The notes under the pieces are model-generated. The model worked only from the letters and a program-made list of their open reading frames with translations. It had not been told where the DNA came from and searched no databases. Positions 53,063 through 62,044 of a stretch of DNA of 64,000 bases are shown piece after piece (the first letter of the stretch is position 1; every line of letters starts with the position of its first letter). The stretch comes from Bacillus sp. ISL-18 (lineage in GTDB: Bacteria; Bacillota; Bacilli; Bacillales; Cytobacillaceae): the NCBI RefSeq assembly GCF_018613415.1, contig NZ_JAGGQG010000013.1:1-64000 (forward strand), written 5' to 3'. Both the position numbers and the translations under genes were made by a program.

Positions 53063-53097
53063 GGAGGGCGTCCTACAGGGGGCGTCCTTGTTTTATG
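53063..53097 (+). terminator. Probable terminator after pncB
   Basis: GGGCGTCC occurs twice and can pair with itself using two G-T pairs around TACAGG, followed by TTGTTTT. Confidence 0.6.
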
Positions 53098-53117
53098 CTG
53101 CTTGAAGGGACTCGCAC

Positions 53118-53243
53118 GAGAAATAATCGAGAATTTTCACGGAAAAATGGCTGTTTTTCACAGAATTAAACGGGAATTGCGCGGAATAAATAAAGGATGT
53201 CGCGGAATTATCCCAAAGATCCGCGGAATTGTGTCCCCCCGAG
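53118..53243. repeat. Second tandem repeat array, exact 21-bp period
   Basis: Related blocks start at 53118 (GAGAAA), 53139 (ACGGAA), 53160 (ACAGAA), 53181 (GCGGAA), 53202 (GCGGAA) and 53223 (GCGGAA), each 21 bases apart. The right-hand units are best conserved around CGCGGAATTA. It lies between the pncB terminator and the rlmCD promoter. The rlmCD reading frame runs into the array from 53197 only because the frame is open. Confidence 0.75.
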
Positions 53244-53249
53244 CTCCAT

Positions 53250-53279
53250 TTCGTGTTCCGCCCCATTATATGTTACAAT
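53250..53279 (+). promoter_or_regulatory. Possible promoter of rlmCD
   Basis: An extended -10 TGTTACAAT (TACAAT, 53274-53279), with a weak TTCGTG near the -35 position, 35 bases before the start. Confidence 0.5.
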
Positions 53280-53313
53280 CTTTCTAGTCAATTCGGAGAA
53301 AAGGAAGAACGAA

Positions 53314-54684
53314 ATGAACAAAACCATTCCAGTAACGAAAAATGAATTTATAGATGTCATGTTTGAAGATTTAACTCATGACGGGGCAGGAGTAGCAAAG
53401 GTGGACGGATATCCACTCTTCGTTCCCAACGGACTGCCGGGTGAAAAAGCTAAAGTGAAAGTAATTAAGACTGGTAAAAGTTATGGCTTTGGAAGATTAA
53501 TGGAGCTTTATGAGAAAAGCCCGTTCCGGGTGGAAATTCCAGGCAGTGATCGTCATAAATACGGTGGCTGCCAGCTTGAGCATATCAGTTATGAAGGACA
53601 GTTAACGTACAAAGAAAACCAAGTCCGCGAGGTACTGACGCGGATCGGTAAACTTGAAGAGGTGGTTGTACATCCGATTCTCGGAATGGAAAGTCCATGG
53701 CATTATCGGAATAAGGCACAGGTGCCTGTTGGTGAAAAAGATGGCAAACTGATTGCCGGCTTTTTTAAACCAAGAAGCCATGAAATTGTTGATACTGACG
53801 AAAGCCTGATTCAATTACCGGAAATTAATGAGGCCGTTCAACTAATTAAAGAGATTTGCAGCAATCTGGGGATCACGGCCTATCAGGAAGAAACACATAA
53901 AGGCGTGCTCCGCCATATCATGGCCCGCTACGGTAAGCAGACTGGTGAGCTGATGGTTGTGCTGATTACTAGAACAGCAGATTTACCACAAAAGAATCGG
54001 CTGGTAGAAGAAATTGTCGCTCGGCTGCCAAAGGTGAAATCGATTGTTCATAACGTTAATTCCAAGCGGACGAATGTTATTTTGGGTGAAAAAACAACGG
54101 TGCTCTGGGGAAGTGAATTCATTTATGACTATATTGGTGAAGTGAAATTCGCCATTTCCGCTTTGTCGTTTTACCAAGTTAATCCGGTCCAGACAAAGGT
54201 GCTTTATGACAAAGCACTTGAATATGCGGATTTAAGCGGTGAAGAAACCGTCATTGATGCGTATTGTGGAATCGGGACCATTTCGTTATTTTTAGCGCAA
54301 AAGGCTAAAAGGGTTTTCGGTGTAGAAGTTGTTCCAGAAGCAATTGAAGATGCCAGACGAAATGCCGAACTGAACGGACTGACCAATGCTGAGTTTGCAG
54401 CGGGAGAGTCAGAAGTGGTGATTCCGAAGTGGTATAAGGAGGGCAATGCCGCTGATGTGCTCGTGGTTGACCCGCCTCGCAAAGGCTGTGATGAAGCATT
54501 GCTTCAGACCATTATTGAAATGAAGCCAAAGAAGGTTGTTTATGTTTCCTGCAATCCGGCCACACTTGCCAGGGATTTACGTATCCTTGAGGATGGCGGC
54601 TATAAAACCGTTGAGGTTCAGCCTGTTGATATGTTCCCGATGACGACACACGTCGAGGCAGTGGCGAAGCTCAAATTAAGATAA
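53314..54684 (+). CDS. rlmCD: 23S rRNA (uracil-C5)-methyltransferase RlmCD
   Basis: 456 residues from ATG 53314 (AAGGA upstream); the open frame back to 53197 is repeat sequence. An N-terminal TRAM domain (FEDLTHDGAGVAKVDGYPLFV) is followed by an AdoMet domain with motif I VIDAYCGIGTIS. The catalytic cysteine is in YVSCNPATLARDL near residue 407. In B. subtilis one enzyme of this type methylates both U747 and U1939. Its position next to dagK is conserved. Confidence 0.93.
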   Translation: MNKTIPVTKNEFIDVMFEDLTHDGAGVAKVDGYPLFVPNGLPGEKAKVKVIKTGKSYGFGRLMELYEKSPFRVEIPGSDRHKYGGCQLEHISYEGQLTYKENQVREVLTRIGKLEEVVVHPILGMESPWHYRNKAQVPVGEKDGKLIAGFFKPRSHEIVDTDESLIQLPEINEAVQLIKEICSNLGITAYQEETHKGVLRHIMARYGKQTGELMVVLITRTADLPQKNRLVEEIVARLPKVKSIVHNVNSKRTNVILGEKTTVLWGSEFIYDYIGEVKFAISALSFYQVNPVQTKVLYDKALEYADLSGEETVIDAYCGIGTISLFLAQKAKRVFGVEVVPEAIEDARRNAELNGLTNAEFAAGESEVVIPKWYKEGNAADVLVVDPPRKGCDEALLQTIIEMKPKKVVYVSCNPATLARDLRILEDGGYKTVEVQPVDMFPMTTHVEAVAKLKLR

Positions 54685-54699
54685 ATAGGAGGTCTATTG

Positions 54700-55200
54700 A
54701 TGGATAATAACGATATATTAATTCGCTTGCGATATGCTTTGGAAATAAAAAATAAAGAAATGGCTGAGATCTTTAAACTTGGCGGTGAGGAAGTAACTGT
54801 TCCAGAAGTAATCCAGATCCTAACAAAGTCAGATGATGAAGATGAATATGAAGATGACAATCAAATCAAATGTAATAACCATATGTTCGATTCCTTTTTA
54901 AATGGCCTGATTATTTTTAAAAGAGGAAGACAAGAACCCAAACCAGGAGAGTCTAATACACCTGAACTGGTCTCACCAAAAAGTGCAAACGTGAATAATC
55001 TTCTCTTAAAGAAAGTCAAAATAGCTCTGGCCTTAACAACAGACGATATGCTCGAAATATTTGAACTGGCAGGTATAAGGGTATCCAAAGGGGAACTCGG
55101 TGCTTTATTAAGAAAAGAAGGGCATAAGAATTATAAAGAATGCGGCGATAAATTTGCTCGGAATTTCTTAAAAGGATTAGCGCTTAAGTACAGGGGATAA
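54700..55200 (+). CDS. DUF1456 (YehS-like) protein
   Basis: 166 residues in two similar halves of about 70, each beginning LxKVKIALxL-like: RLRYALEIKNKEMAEIFKLGG and LLKKVKIALALTTDDMLEIFELAG. An acidic linker (DEDEYEDD) joins them. This matches the duplicated DUF1456 family, of unknown function. AGGAGG precedes the ATG at 54700. Confidence 0.85.
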   Translation: MDNNDILIRLRYALEIKNKEMAEIFKLGGEEVTVPEVIQILTKSDDEDEYEDDNQIKCNNHMFDSFLNGLIIFKRGRQEPKPGESNTPELVSPKSANVNNLLLKKVKIALALTTDDMLEIFELAGIRVSKGELGALLRKEGHKNYKECGDKFARNFLKGLALKYRG

Positions 55201-55218
55201 CGAAAGATAGGTGATGAG

Positions 55219-55926
55219 ATGATACATACCTACTTAGGGAAGACGATACGTTTTGAAATCAAGTACAAAAACAGAACTTCGATTGGGATCACGATAGATA
55301 GCTATGGAAACCTAGAAGTACAGGCTCCGAAAGGGATACCTGATGAAAGAGTGCTTCGATTATTAGAGGACAAATGGGAGCTAATTCAGCAAAAATTAAA
55401 AGAAATGCAGGATAGGCTCGAGGGTCCACAGAAAAGGCTCTATGAGCAGGGGGAGAGTTTTCTTTATTTAGGGAACAATTATCCTGTCCAAATCCTTGAA
55501 AACAATCAGATCGAGCAGGATTATGTGGTGTTTGAAGGAGAGACATTACAAATCTATGTGAAGAAGATGGAAGATGAGAGCTTAAAGCAAGCTCTTAAAC
55601 GCTTCTATTATCAGCAGTGTAAAGCCTTAATCGAGAAGAGTATCACCTCCTATCAAAGCTACTTTAAAACAAAACCGCGCTCGATACGGATTACGGATAG
55701 TAAAACAACCTGGGGAACCTGTGATTCAAGGCAGCAGTTAACCTTTAATTGGAGGCTGGCGATGGCACCTCGTGAGGTGGTCGACTATGTAGTCGTTCAT
55801 GAAATGTGCCATATGGTCCATCTAAATCACGATCGCTCCTTTTGGCGCCTGGTTGGAAAAATCATGCCCGATTATAAGGAAAAGGAAAACTGGCTGGCAG
55901 TTTCAAATTGGAAAATGACCGTTTAG
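55219..55926 (+). CDS. YgjP-like (DUF45/M48) zinc metallopeptidase
   Basis: 235 residues. The zinc motif HEMCHMVHLNHDRSFW carries HExxH with a downstream His/Asp, and TWGTCDSRQQLTFNWRLAMAP precedes it. This is the characteristic pattern of the YgjP family. The substrate is unknown and the protein is cytoplasmic (no signal). It is 18 bases after the DUF1456 gene, probably one unit with it. Confidence 0.88.
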   Translation: MIHTYLGKTIRFEIKYKNRTSIGITIDSYGNLEVQAPKGIPDERVLRLLEDKWELIQQKLKEMQDRLEGPQKRLYEQGESFLYLGNNYPVQILENNQIEQDYVVFEGETLQIYVKKMEDESLKQALKRFYYQQCKALIEKSITSYQSYFKTKPRSIRITDSKTTWGTCDSRQQLTFNWRLAMAPREVVDYVVVHEMCHMVHLNHDRSFWRLVGKIMPDYKEKENWLAVSNWKMTV

Positions 55927-55935
55927 ATCAAACAA

Positions 55936-55966
55936 GGCGTCTGCATTCTGCAGGTGCTTTTTGTTT
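55936..55966 (+). terminator. Terminator after the YgjP-like gene
   Basis: GCGTCTGCA pairs with TGCAGGTGC (two G-T pairs) around a 3-nt loop, then five T residues. Confidence 0.75.
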
Positions 55967-55971
55967 TCCTT

Positions 55972-56006
55972 AAAAAAAACACATCTTCCTAAAGTACAGG
56001 AAGATG
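55972..56006 (-). terminator. Terminator of the GntR gene (minus strand)
   Basis: A perfect CATCTTCCT/AGGAAGATG stem with a 7-nt loop. The A run at 55972-55979 gives the minus-strand U tract. Confidence 0.85.
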
Positions 56007-56021
56007 CATCTTCTTTTAAAC

Positions 56022-56642
56022 CTAGCTGCCAATTAAATGTAAGCAAAAATCTAAATCAGCTTGTAAATGATTTTTCATCAGCATTTCAGCTTTTTCCCCG
56101 TCTCTTGCCTTAATGGCCTCATAGATTTCCTCATGTTCATCGATTAAATGAGGACGATTGTAAAATACAACCGTTTTCCGAAAAAGATAAATCGTAGATT
56201 GCATCCGATCAATGATATCAATCATAACCGGATTATTGCTGGCATGAACAATTATTTCATGAAAACGTTCATTAGCACGCATGATTTCTTCGATAGCACC
56301 TTTTCTTCCAATCTCCACACAGTTATACAAAGATTCAAGTTCATCTTCCTGGAGATACGATGCTGCACATTTTGCTGAAAAGCCCTCCAAGAGTATGCGG
56401 ACTTGGAACATATTTCTCAAATCTTTTTCGGTCGGCTTCACAACCCTCTTATTCACAATAAGTCCTTCTTGTTCCAATTTCCGAATGGACTCCCTTATCG
56501 GTGTTCTACTTACACCTAATTCAGCGGCAACCTTTTCTTCAACAATTTTGGTCCCCCCGGGAAGCTCTCCATTTAAAATTTTATCGCGAATAATTTCATA
56601 GGATTGATGAAAAGCAGGGCGAGAACGATCACTTCCTAACAA
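56022..56642 (-). CDS. GntR-family (FCD/FadR subfamily) transcription regulator
   Basis: About 206 residues. An N-terminal winged helix (GTKIVEEKVAAELGVSRTPIRESIRKLEQEGL) is followed by an all-helical FCD ligand domain (residues about 80-200) with metal-binding His residues in RFHEIIVHAS and LIDEHEEI. TTG 56642 is favoured because GAGG is eight bases upstream; GTG 56651 overlaps the site. It is divergent from the sugar-acid operon and should control it through the GTATAC sites. Confidence 0.88.
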   Translation of the reverse strand: MLGSDRSRPAFHQSYEIIRDKILNGELPGGTKIVEEKVAAELGVSRTPIRESIRKLEQEGLIVNKRVVKPTEKDLRNMFQVRILLEGFSAKCAASYLQEDELESLYNCVEIGRKGAIEEIMRANERFHEIIVHASNNPVMIDIIDRMQSTIYLFRKTVVFYNRPHLIDEHEEIYEAIKARDGEKAEMLMKNHLQADLDFCLHLIGS

Positions 56643-56735
56643 AGCTTTCACCTCAAATATGATTTCACTAATTAAAATTATCTTACCAAATTTAAAGATA
56701 AAAAAATACCAAATTCATCTTATATCCACAATCTA

Positions 56736-56805
56736 GTATACACTAAATAAATTTTTGTATACAAAATTAATTAAAAATGTATACAAAATAAAAGAGTTAG
56801 TATAC
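56736..56805. promoter_or_regulatory. GntR operator array (four GTATAC palindromes)
   Basis: GTATAC occurs at 56736, 56757, 56779 and 56800, flanked by T on the left and A on the right (for example TTTTGTATACAAAA). FCD-type GntR proteins bind TNGTNNACNA, which these satisfy. Spacings of 21, 22 and 21 bases put all sites on one face of the helix. The array lies between the divergent regulator and operon. Confidence 0.8.
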
Positions 56806-56827
56806 AATATCAAATGTAATCACTAAT

Positions 56828-56841
56828 TGAAAGCGATTGCG
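56828..56841 (+). promoter_or_regulatory. Candidate CcpA cre site
   Basis: TGAAAGCGATTGCG agrees with TGWNANCGNTNWCA at all but two positions. It lies 67 bases before the first operon gene, consistent with glucose repression of sugar-acid use. Confidence 0.55.
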
Positions 56842-56907
56842 TTAATTTCGAGAAAGCGCAGCCAGCTTAATGTATATTGAATCAAAGGAAATAGAGGAGG
56901 AAGTAGA

Positions 56908-57801
56908 ATGGAACGAAAAGTTGGTTTTATTGGACTTGGCATCATGGGAAAACCAATGTCGTTAAACTTAATGAAGGCAGGGCACACACTGACTGTTTTT
57001 GATCTTAATCAAGAGGCGGTAAATAGTTTAGTAGAGGCGGGAGCAGCTGCAGCGGCATCACCTAAAGAAGTGGCAGAAAAAAGTGATGTCATTATTACCA
57101 TGCTGCCAGCTTCGCAACACGTGAAACAAGTTGTTTTAGGTGGAAATGGCATTTTAGAAGGAGCAAAAGAAGGTTCCGTAATCATTGATATGAGTTCTAT
57201 TACTCCTGAAGTATCAAGAGAACTTGCAAATGAAGCGGCAAAAAAAGGTGTAGGATTGCTCGATGCACCTGTTAGCGGCGGGGAACCAAAAGCCATTGAC
57301 GGTACGTTAGCGATCATGGTTGGCGGTAAGGAAGATGTTTTTGAAAGTGTTCAGTCCGTTCTTTATGGCATGGGGAAGGATGTAACCCTAGTAGGTGATA
57401 ATGGCTGTGGTGTAACGGCAAAACTTGCTAATCAGATTATTGTAAACCTTAACATTGCCGCTATGTCTGAGGCACTTGTATTAGCAGCAAAGGCAGGTAT
57501 TAATGTTGAAAAAATGTATCAGGCCATCAGAAGTGGTCTTGCAGGAAGTGCAGTGCTTGATGCAAAGGTACCAATGATTTTAGACCGAAACTTTGTTGCA
57601 GGCGGAAGCATTGCCATCAATATGAAAGACATTACTAATGTAATGGATACAGCCCATGAAATCGGTGTTCCATTACCGCTATCAAGCCAATTATTAGAGA
57701 TTTTCCATGCGTTAAAGGTGGATGGAAAAATCAAAGACGATCATGGCAGCATTGTTAGATACTATGAAAAACTTGCAAATGTTGAAGTAAAGAGGGTTTA
57801 A
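56908..57801 (+). CDS. Beta-hydroxyacid dehydrogenase (tartronate-semialdehyde reductase/L-threonate dehydrogenase type)
   Basis: 297 residues. The NAD loop is GLGIMGKPMSLNL, the substrate motif DAPVSGGEPKA (near residue 120), and the catalytic lysine region CGVTAKLANQ. The family includes GarR and LtnD. Association with a DUF1537 kinase favours an L-threonate dehydrogenase-type role, producing a 2-oxo-tetronate for the kinase. The first step cannot be fixed by sequence alone. AGGAGG precedes the start. Confidence 0.88.
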   Translation: MERKVGFIGLGIMGKPMSLNLMKAGHTLTVFDLNQEAVNSLVEAGAAAAASPKEVAEKSDVIITMLPASQHVKQVVLGGNGILEGAKEGSVIIDMSSITPEVSRELANEAAKKGVGLLDAPVSGGEPKAIDGTLAIMVGGKEDVFESVQSVLYGMGKDVTLVGDNGCGVTAKLANQIIVNLNIAAMSEALVLAAKAGINVEKMYQAIRSGLAGSAVLDAKVPMILDRNFVAGGSIAINMKDITNVMDTAHEIGVPLPLSSQLLEIFHALKVDGKIKDDHGSIVRYYEKLANVEVKRV

Positions 57802-57804
57802 AAC

Positions 57805-59241
57805 ATGAATGAGACAAAGAGCGTATCCATAGAAATTCTTGAAACTCTTCCTGAAGTAAACCATGTCCATGTTGATCAATTGCTTGAGGAAGCATTAACG
57901 TCCTTAAATAAAAAAATAATTGTTTTGGATGATGATCCGACTGGTGTTCAAACAGTTCATGACATCTCAGTTTTTACAGATTGGTCCCCAGAAAGTATCG
58001 AACAGGGATTTAAGGAAGAACAGTCGATATTTTTTATCTTGACCAATTCACGAGGGTTTACAGCAGAAGAAACTGAGAAGGTCCATCGGGAAATAGCGGA
58101 AAATATTCTAACGGTAGCATCGAAATTAAACCGGGAATTCATGATTATCAACCGTGGAGATTCAACTTTAAGAGGCCACTATCCTTTAGAAACAAACGTT
58201 TTAAAGGAAACGATTGAGACTGCTTCTGATTTGAAAATAGATGGCGAAGTCATCCTGCCTTTCTTCAAAGAGGGAGGGCGCCTTACCATCAATAATATTC
58301 ACTATGTTCAGTACGGTGAGGAGCTTGTACCGGCTGGCGAAACAGAATTTGCCAAGGATCGCACCTTTGGGTACACAAAGTCTGATTTAGGTGAATGGAT
58401 TGAAGAGAAGTCTAATGGAGAATTTACTGCTGAAAATACATTATATATTTCACTTGAACAGCTTCGTTCATTGCAGATTGAAAAAATAACCGAACAGCTT
58501 CTTCAAGTGAACAATTTTAATAAAGTAGTAGTCAATGCTGTTGATGAGACGGATGTAAAAATCTTTACCATTGCTTTAGTACAGGCTATCAACAGCGGCA
58601 AGAACTTCTTATTTAGGAGTGCAGCCGCTCTTCCAAAGGTTATCGGAGGAGTGAGCAGCAAACCGCTGCTTACTAGAGCAGAATTAGTGGGAGAAGAAAC
58701 TGGGAATGGCGGATTAATTATTATTGGTTCCCATGTGAAAAAAACGACCGAACAGCTGGAAGAGCTTAAAAAGTTAAGGGCGATTGAGTTTATTGAGTTT
58801 AATAGCCATTTAGTTTTACAGCCCGAAGCATTTCAAAAAGAATGTGACCGGGTAATTGAAACAACTGACGATCTTATTCGTTCCGGTAAAACCGTTGCTG
58901 TTTATACCAGCAGAGAGCGTCTTGACCTTGGGGAAGGCAAAAAGGAAGAAGAATTAAAGCTCTCCGTTTCGATTTCAGATGCGGTGACAAGTATCGTCAC
59001 TAGATTACAAGTTAGACCGAACTTTCTGATTGCAAAAGGCGGGATTACCTCCAGTGATGTTGGGACAAAAGGCTTGAAGGTGAAGAGAGCAACAGTCGCT
59101 GGGCAAATTCGCCCTGGTATCCCGGTGTGGAGAACAGGGGCTGAAAGCAAGTATCCTGGTATGGCTTATGTCATTTTCCCAGGGAACGTAGGATCCAAAA
59201 CCGATTTAAAAGAGGTTGCTGAAATATTAAGCGGTAGATAG
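57805..59241 (+). CDS. Four-carbon acid sugar kinase (DUF1537, OtnK/LtnK type)
   Basis: 478 residues. The N-terminal DDDPTGVQTVHDISV and RGDSTLRGHYPLE motifs are hallmarks of the DUF1537 kinase family. The C-terminal AKGGITSSDVGTKGL and FPGNVGSKT loops are likewise. Known members phosphorylate threonate, erythronate or their 2-oxo forms. The next enzyme, an aldolase (OtnC), is not in the window. It follows the dehydrogenase by three bases. Confidence 0.9.
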   Translation: MNETKSVSIEILETLPEVNHVHVDQLLEEALTSLNKKIIVLDDDPTGVQTVHDISVFTDWSPESIEQGFKEEQSIFFILTNSRGFTAEETEKVHREIAENILTVASKLNREFMIINRGDSTLRGHYPLETNVLKETIETASDLKIDGEVILPFFKEGGRLTINNIHYVQYGEELVPAGETEFAKDRTFGYTKSDLGEWIEEKSNGEFTAENTLYISLEQLRSLQIEKITEQLLQVNNFNKVVVNAVDETDVKIFTIALVQAINSGKNFLFRSAAALPKVIGGVSSKPLLTRAELVGEETGNGGLIIIGSHVKKTTEQLEELKKLRAIEFIEFNSHLVLQPEAFQKECDRVIETTDDLIRSGKTVAVYTSRERLDLGEGKKEEELKLSVSISDAVTSIVTRLQVRPNFLIAKGGITSSDVGTKGLKVKRATVAGQIRPGIPVWRTGAESKYPGMAYVIFPGNVGSKTDLKEVAEILSGR

Positions 59242-59255
59242 ATTTTATTTTAAAA

Positions 59256-59284
59256 GGATGCCAATAAACATAGGATTGGCATCC
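59256..59284 (+). other. Intercistronic hairpin before the permease gene
   Basis: GGATGCCAAT pairs perfectly with ATTGGCATCC across a 9-nt loop. It is not followed by T residues, so it is more likely an mRNA stability or processing element than a terminator. Confidence 0.6.
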
Positions 59285-59311
59285 CCTTAAACAAAGGAGA
59301 AGATGGAGAAA

Positions 59312-60631
59312 ATGCCAATAGTATATATCTGCATAGGGGTAGCTTTATTACTATTATTGATGGTGGTCTTTAAGTTAAACGCATTCATCTCGTTGATTGT
59401 AGTCGGATTGCTCGTAGGTATAATGGAAGGAATGTCACCAGTAGAAGCGATGACATCCATTACAACCGGTTTGGGCGGCACCTTGGGAAATCTAGCTTTA
59501 GTGATTGTGTTTGGGGGTATGATTGGGAAACTGATGGCTGATTCCGGAGGTGCCCAGCGAATCTCTGTTACCTTAATCCGAGCATTTGGCAAAAAGCGAG
59601 TGCAGTTAGCAGCTGTTCTTACTGCATTTGTTGTTGGAATCGCTTTATTTTTTGAAACGGGCGTTGTTGTTTTAATCCCGTTAGTATTCACAATTGCCGC
59701 AGAAGCGGGTGTTCCCATCCTATACATTGGAATGCCGGTTATCGCAGCATTAATTACTATGCACGGCTTTGTGCCGCCGCATCCAGGGCCAACAGCGGTT
59801 GCGGGCATCTATCAAGCAAACCTTGGAAAGACATTATTATATGGGATTATCGTCGCTATTCCTGCTGTTATTATTAGCGGACCATTATATACGAAGTTAT
59901 TTAAAAAGGAAGATTTAGAAGTAGAGATTCCAAAAGGTCTCTTTACACCCAAACACTTCAAAGAAGAGGAAATGCCTGAATTTGGTATTAGTATGTTTAC
60001 TGCTCTTATTCCAGTTATTCTTATTGCCTTCCAGGCTATTGTAGAAATTGTAGCACCAAAATCAGGTCTTTTACCTGCTGCTCAATTTTTAGGTAATCCT
60101 GGTATTGCGTTGTTAATTTCTGTAATCGTTGCCATTTTCACATTTGGTCTTAATCGCGGCAGAAAAATGCAGGAACTGATGAATTCACTTACAGCATCAA
60201 TTAGCAGTATTGCAGTAATTTTATTGATTATCGGCGGCGGCGGTGCATTCAAACAAGTATTGATTGATAGCCATGTCGATAAATATGTTGCCCATCTAAT
60301 GGAAGGATCATCGATTTCTCCATTAATCCTAGCATGGTTAATTGCCGCAATATTACGTGTCGTTCTAGGCTCAGCTACTGTTGCAGGTATGACTGCAGCT
60401 GGTATTGCAGCACCACTCGTTGCAGCAACACATGTAAGTCCAGAGCTTATGGTTTTAGCTACAGGTGCTGGAAGTATGACGTTCTCCCATGTAAATGATG
60501 CAGGCTTCTGGATTTACAAAGAATTCTTTAACCTTTCCATTGGTAAAACAATTAAGACCTGGTCTGTTATGGTTACGATTGCTTCATTGGTCGGACTTGC
60601 AGGAGTGTTAATCATAAATCTTTTTCTCTAA
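59312..60631 (+). CDS. GntP-family gluconate/sugar-acid permease
   Basis: 439 residues with about twelve or more membrane segments. It begins MPIVYICIGVALLLLLM, as in GntP proteins, so ATG 59312 is preferred to ATG 59303. GTAGIYQAN-like and HGFVPPHPGPTAVA segments are strongly typical of the family. It should import the substrate of the two enzymes before it. It is the last gene of the operon. Confidence 0.92.
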   Translation: MPIVYICIGVALLLLLMVVFKLNAFISLIVVGLLVGIMEGMSPVEAMTSITTGLGGTLGNLALVIVFGGMIGKLMADSGGAQRISVTLIRAFGKKRVQLAAVLTAFVVGIALFFETGVVVLIPLVFTIAAEAGVPILYIGMPVIAALITMHGFVPPHPGPTAVAGIYQANLGKTLLYGIIVAIPAVIISGPLYTKLFKKEDLEVEIPKGLFTPKHFKEEEMPEFGISMFTALIPVILIAFQAIVEIVAPKSGLLPAAQFLGNPGIALLISVIVAIFTFGLNRGRKMQELMNSLTASISSIAVILLIIGGGGAFKQVLIDSHVDKYVAHLMEGSSISPLILAWLIAAILRVVLGSATVAGMTAAGIAAPLVAATHVSPELMVLATGAGSMTFSHVNDAGFWIYKEFFNLSIGKTIKTWSVMVTIASLVGLAGVLIINLFL

Positions 60632-60669
60632 AGATCTTTTACGGTATTCAGTGGGAAAATAGAACCAGA

Positions 60670-60724
60670 AAAAAGAGTAATCTATTACCTTCTTTTCAGG
60701 AGGAAGGAATAGTTACTCTTTTTT
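60670..60724. terminator. Bidirectional terminator between permease and fabF
   Basis: AAAAAGAGTAA pairs with TTACTCTTTTTT. An inner CTATT/AATAG plus CCTTC/GAAGG stem extends it. Both converging genes use it. Confidence 0.88.
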
Positions 60725-60756
60725 ACATATGTGAATGGTAGCTTTATACCATGTGT

Positions 60757-61992
60757 TTATTCAAATTTTTTCAATACAATCGCTGAATTATGACCGCCAA
60801 AACCAAATGAATTCGATATACCAATAGACAATGGGATTCTTCTAGCACCCTCTGCAACATAATCTAAATCACAATCAGGATCTCGATTTTCTAGATTGAT
60901 CGTTGGAGGCACGATCCCTTGCTGCAGGCTTTTCACAAGAGCAATTGCCTCCGCACCACCGGCAGCACCAAGCATGTGGCCAAGCATCGATTTATTAGCG
61001 GTAACGGGTATTTTATAGGCATAATCTCCAAACAGCCTCTTTATCGCCATAGTTTCTGAAAGGTCACCCAGCTGTGTACTCGTTGCATGGGCACTGATCA
61101 CATCGACCTCATCAATCGATAGATTGGCCTTTAGTAAGGCATTTCGCATCGCTAGATAGGCGCCCTTTCCTTCAGGGTGCGTGGCCACCATATGATGGGC
61201 ATCAGAACTAGCACCATACCCGATTACTTCACATAAGATCGGTGCGTTTCTTTGAACGGCATGTTCTAATGATTCTAACACTAAAATTCCGGCACCTTCA
61301 CTCATGACAAAACCATCTCGATTCGCATCAAACGGTCTGCTTGCCAGTGCGGGATCCTCATTTCTGGTGGATAATGCTTTTGCATTACCGAAACTTGCCA
61401 GCGATAAATTGGTGATGGCAGCTTCCGTTCCACCCGCAAAAATAACATCTGCATCACCATAGCGAATGGTATTAAAGGCTTCACCAATCGCTGTATTACC
61501 AATAGAACATGCGGTTACTGGTGATAAGGATGGACCATGTGCACCAAATTTAATACTGATTTGAGCCGCTGCGGCATTGGAAATCATCATCGGGACTAAA
61601 TTAGGACTTACTCTTCCAGGACCTCGTTCATTTAGCAGATTCACATTATCAACAAAGGTTTGGATACCTCCAATTCCGGAACCGACATAGACGCCAAGAC
61701 GTTCACGATCAATTTTTTCGAGTTGTAATTGAGAAGTTTCTAGTGCTTGCTCGGCTGCGGCTAAAGCAAACTGGGCAAAGCGATCCAAGCGTCTGGCTTC
61801 CTTTTGCCCCCAGCGTCCCTCTGGATCTAAGTTACGAACAACACCAGCTATCTTAGTTTTGGAATTAGATACATCAAAGGTATCAATAGTAGAAATTCCT
61901 GATTTTCCTTCCACTAAATTACCCCAAAATGTATCAAGATCATTGCCAAGAGGTGAGATAATTCCCATTCCCGTTATAACTACTCTTTTCAT
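60757..61992 (-). CDS. fabF: Beta-ketoacyl-ACP synthase II (FabF type), stand-alone
   Basis: 411 residues from ATG 61992 (GGAGGAA upstream), an earlier ATG at 62013 being out of range of the site. The catalytic triad is intact, with Cys162 in TACSIG, His302 in SAHATSTQ and His339 in MLGHMLG. It condenses malonyl-ACP with acyl-ACP. It is not beside fabH or other fab genes and is divergent from an MmyB regulator, suggesting a specialised or secondary synthase. Confidence 0.93.
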   Translation of the reverse strand: MKRVVITGMGIISPLGNDLDTFWGNLVEGKSGISTIDTFDVSNSKTKIAGVVRNLDPEGRWGQKEARRLDRFAQFALAAAEQALETSQLQLEKIDRERLGVYVGSGIGGIQTFVDNVNLLNERGPGRVSPNLVPMMISNAAAAQISIKFGAHGPSLSPVTACSIGNTAIGEAFNTIRYGDADVIFAGGTEAAITNLSLASFGNAKALSTRNEDPALASRPFDANRDGFVMSEGAGILVLESLEHAVQRNAPILCEVIGYGASSDAHHMVATHPEGKGAYLAMRNALLKANLSIDEVDVISAHATSTQLGDLSETMAIKRLFGDYAYKIPVTANKSMLGHMLGAAGGAEAIALVKSLQQGIVPPTINLENRDPDCDLDYVAEGARRIPLSIGISNSFGFGGHNSAIVLKKFE

Positions 61993-62044
61993 CGTGATTC
62001 CTCCTGCCTTCATTTTTCTTTCATTTTAACTCATTTATATCCTA

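Noticed and set aside
53063..53097. Direct repeat GGGCGTCC as a mobile-element target duplication
   Set aside because: The two copies are six bases apart and can pair with each other as a terminator stem; no element lies between them.
53197..53313. 39-residue N-terminal extension of RlmCD
   Set aside because: It runs through the 21-bp repeat and promoter; ATG 53314 has a proper site and begins the TRAM domain.
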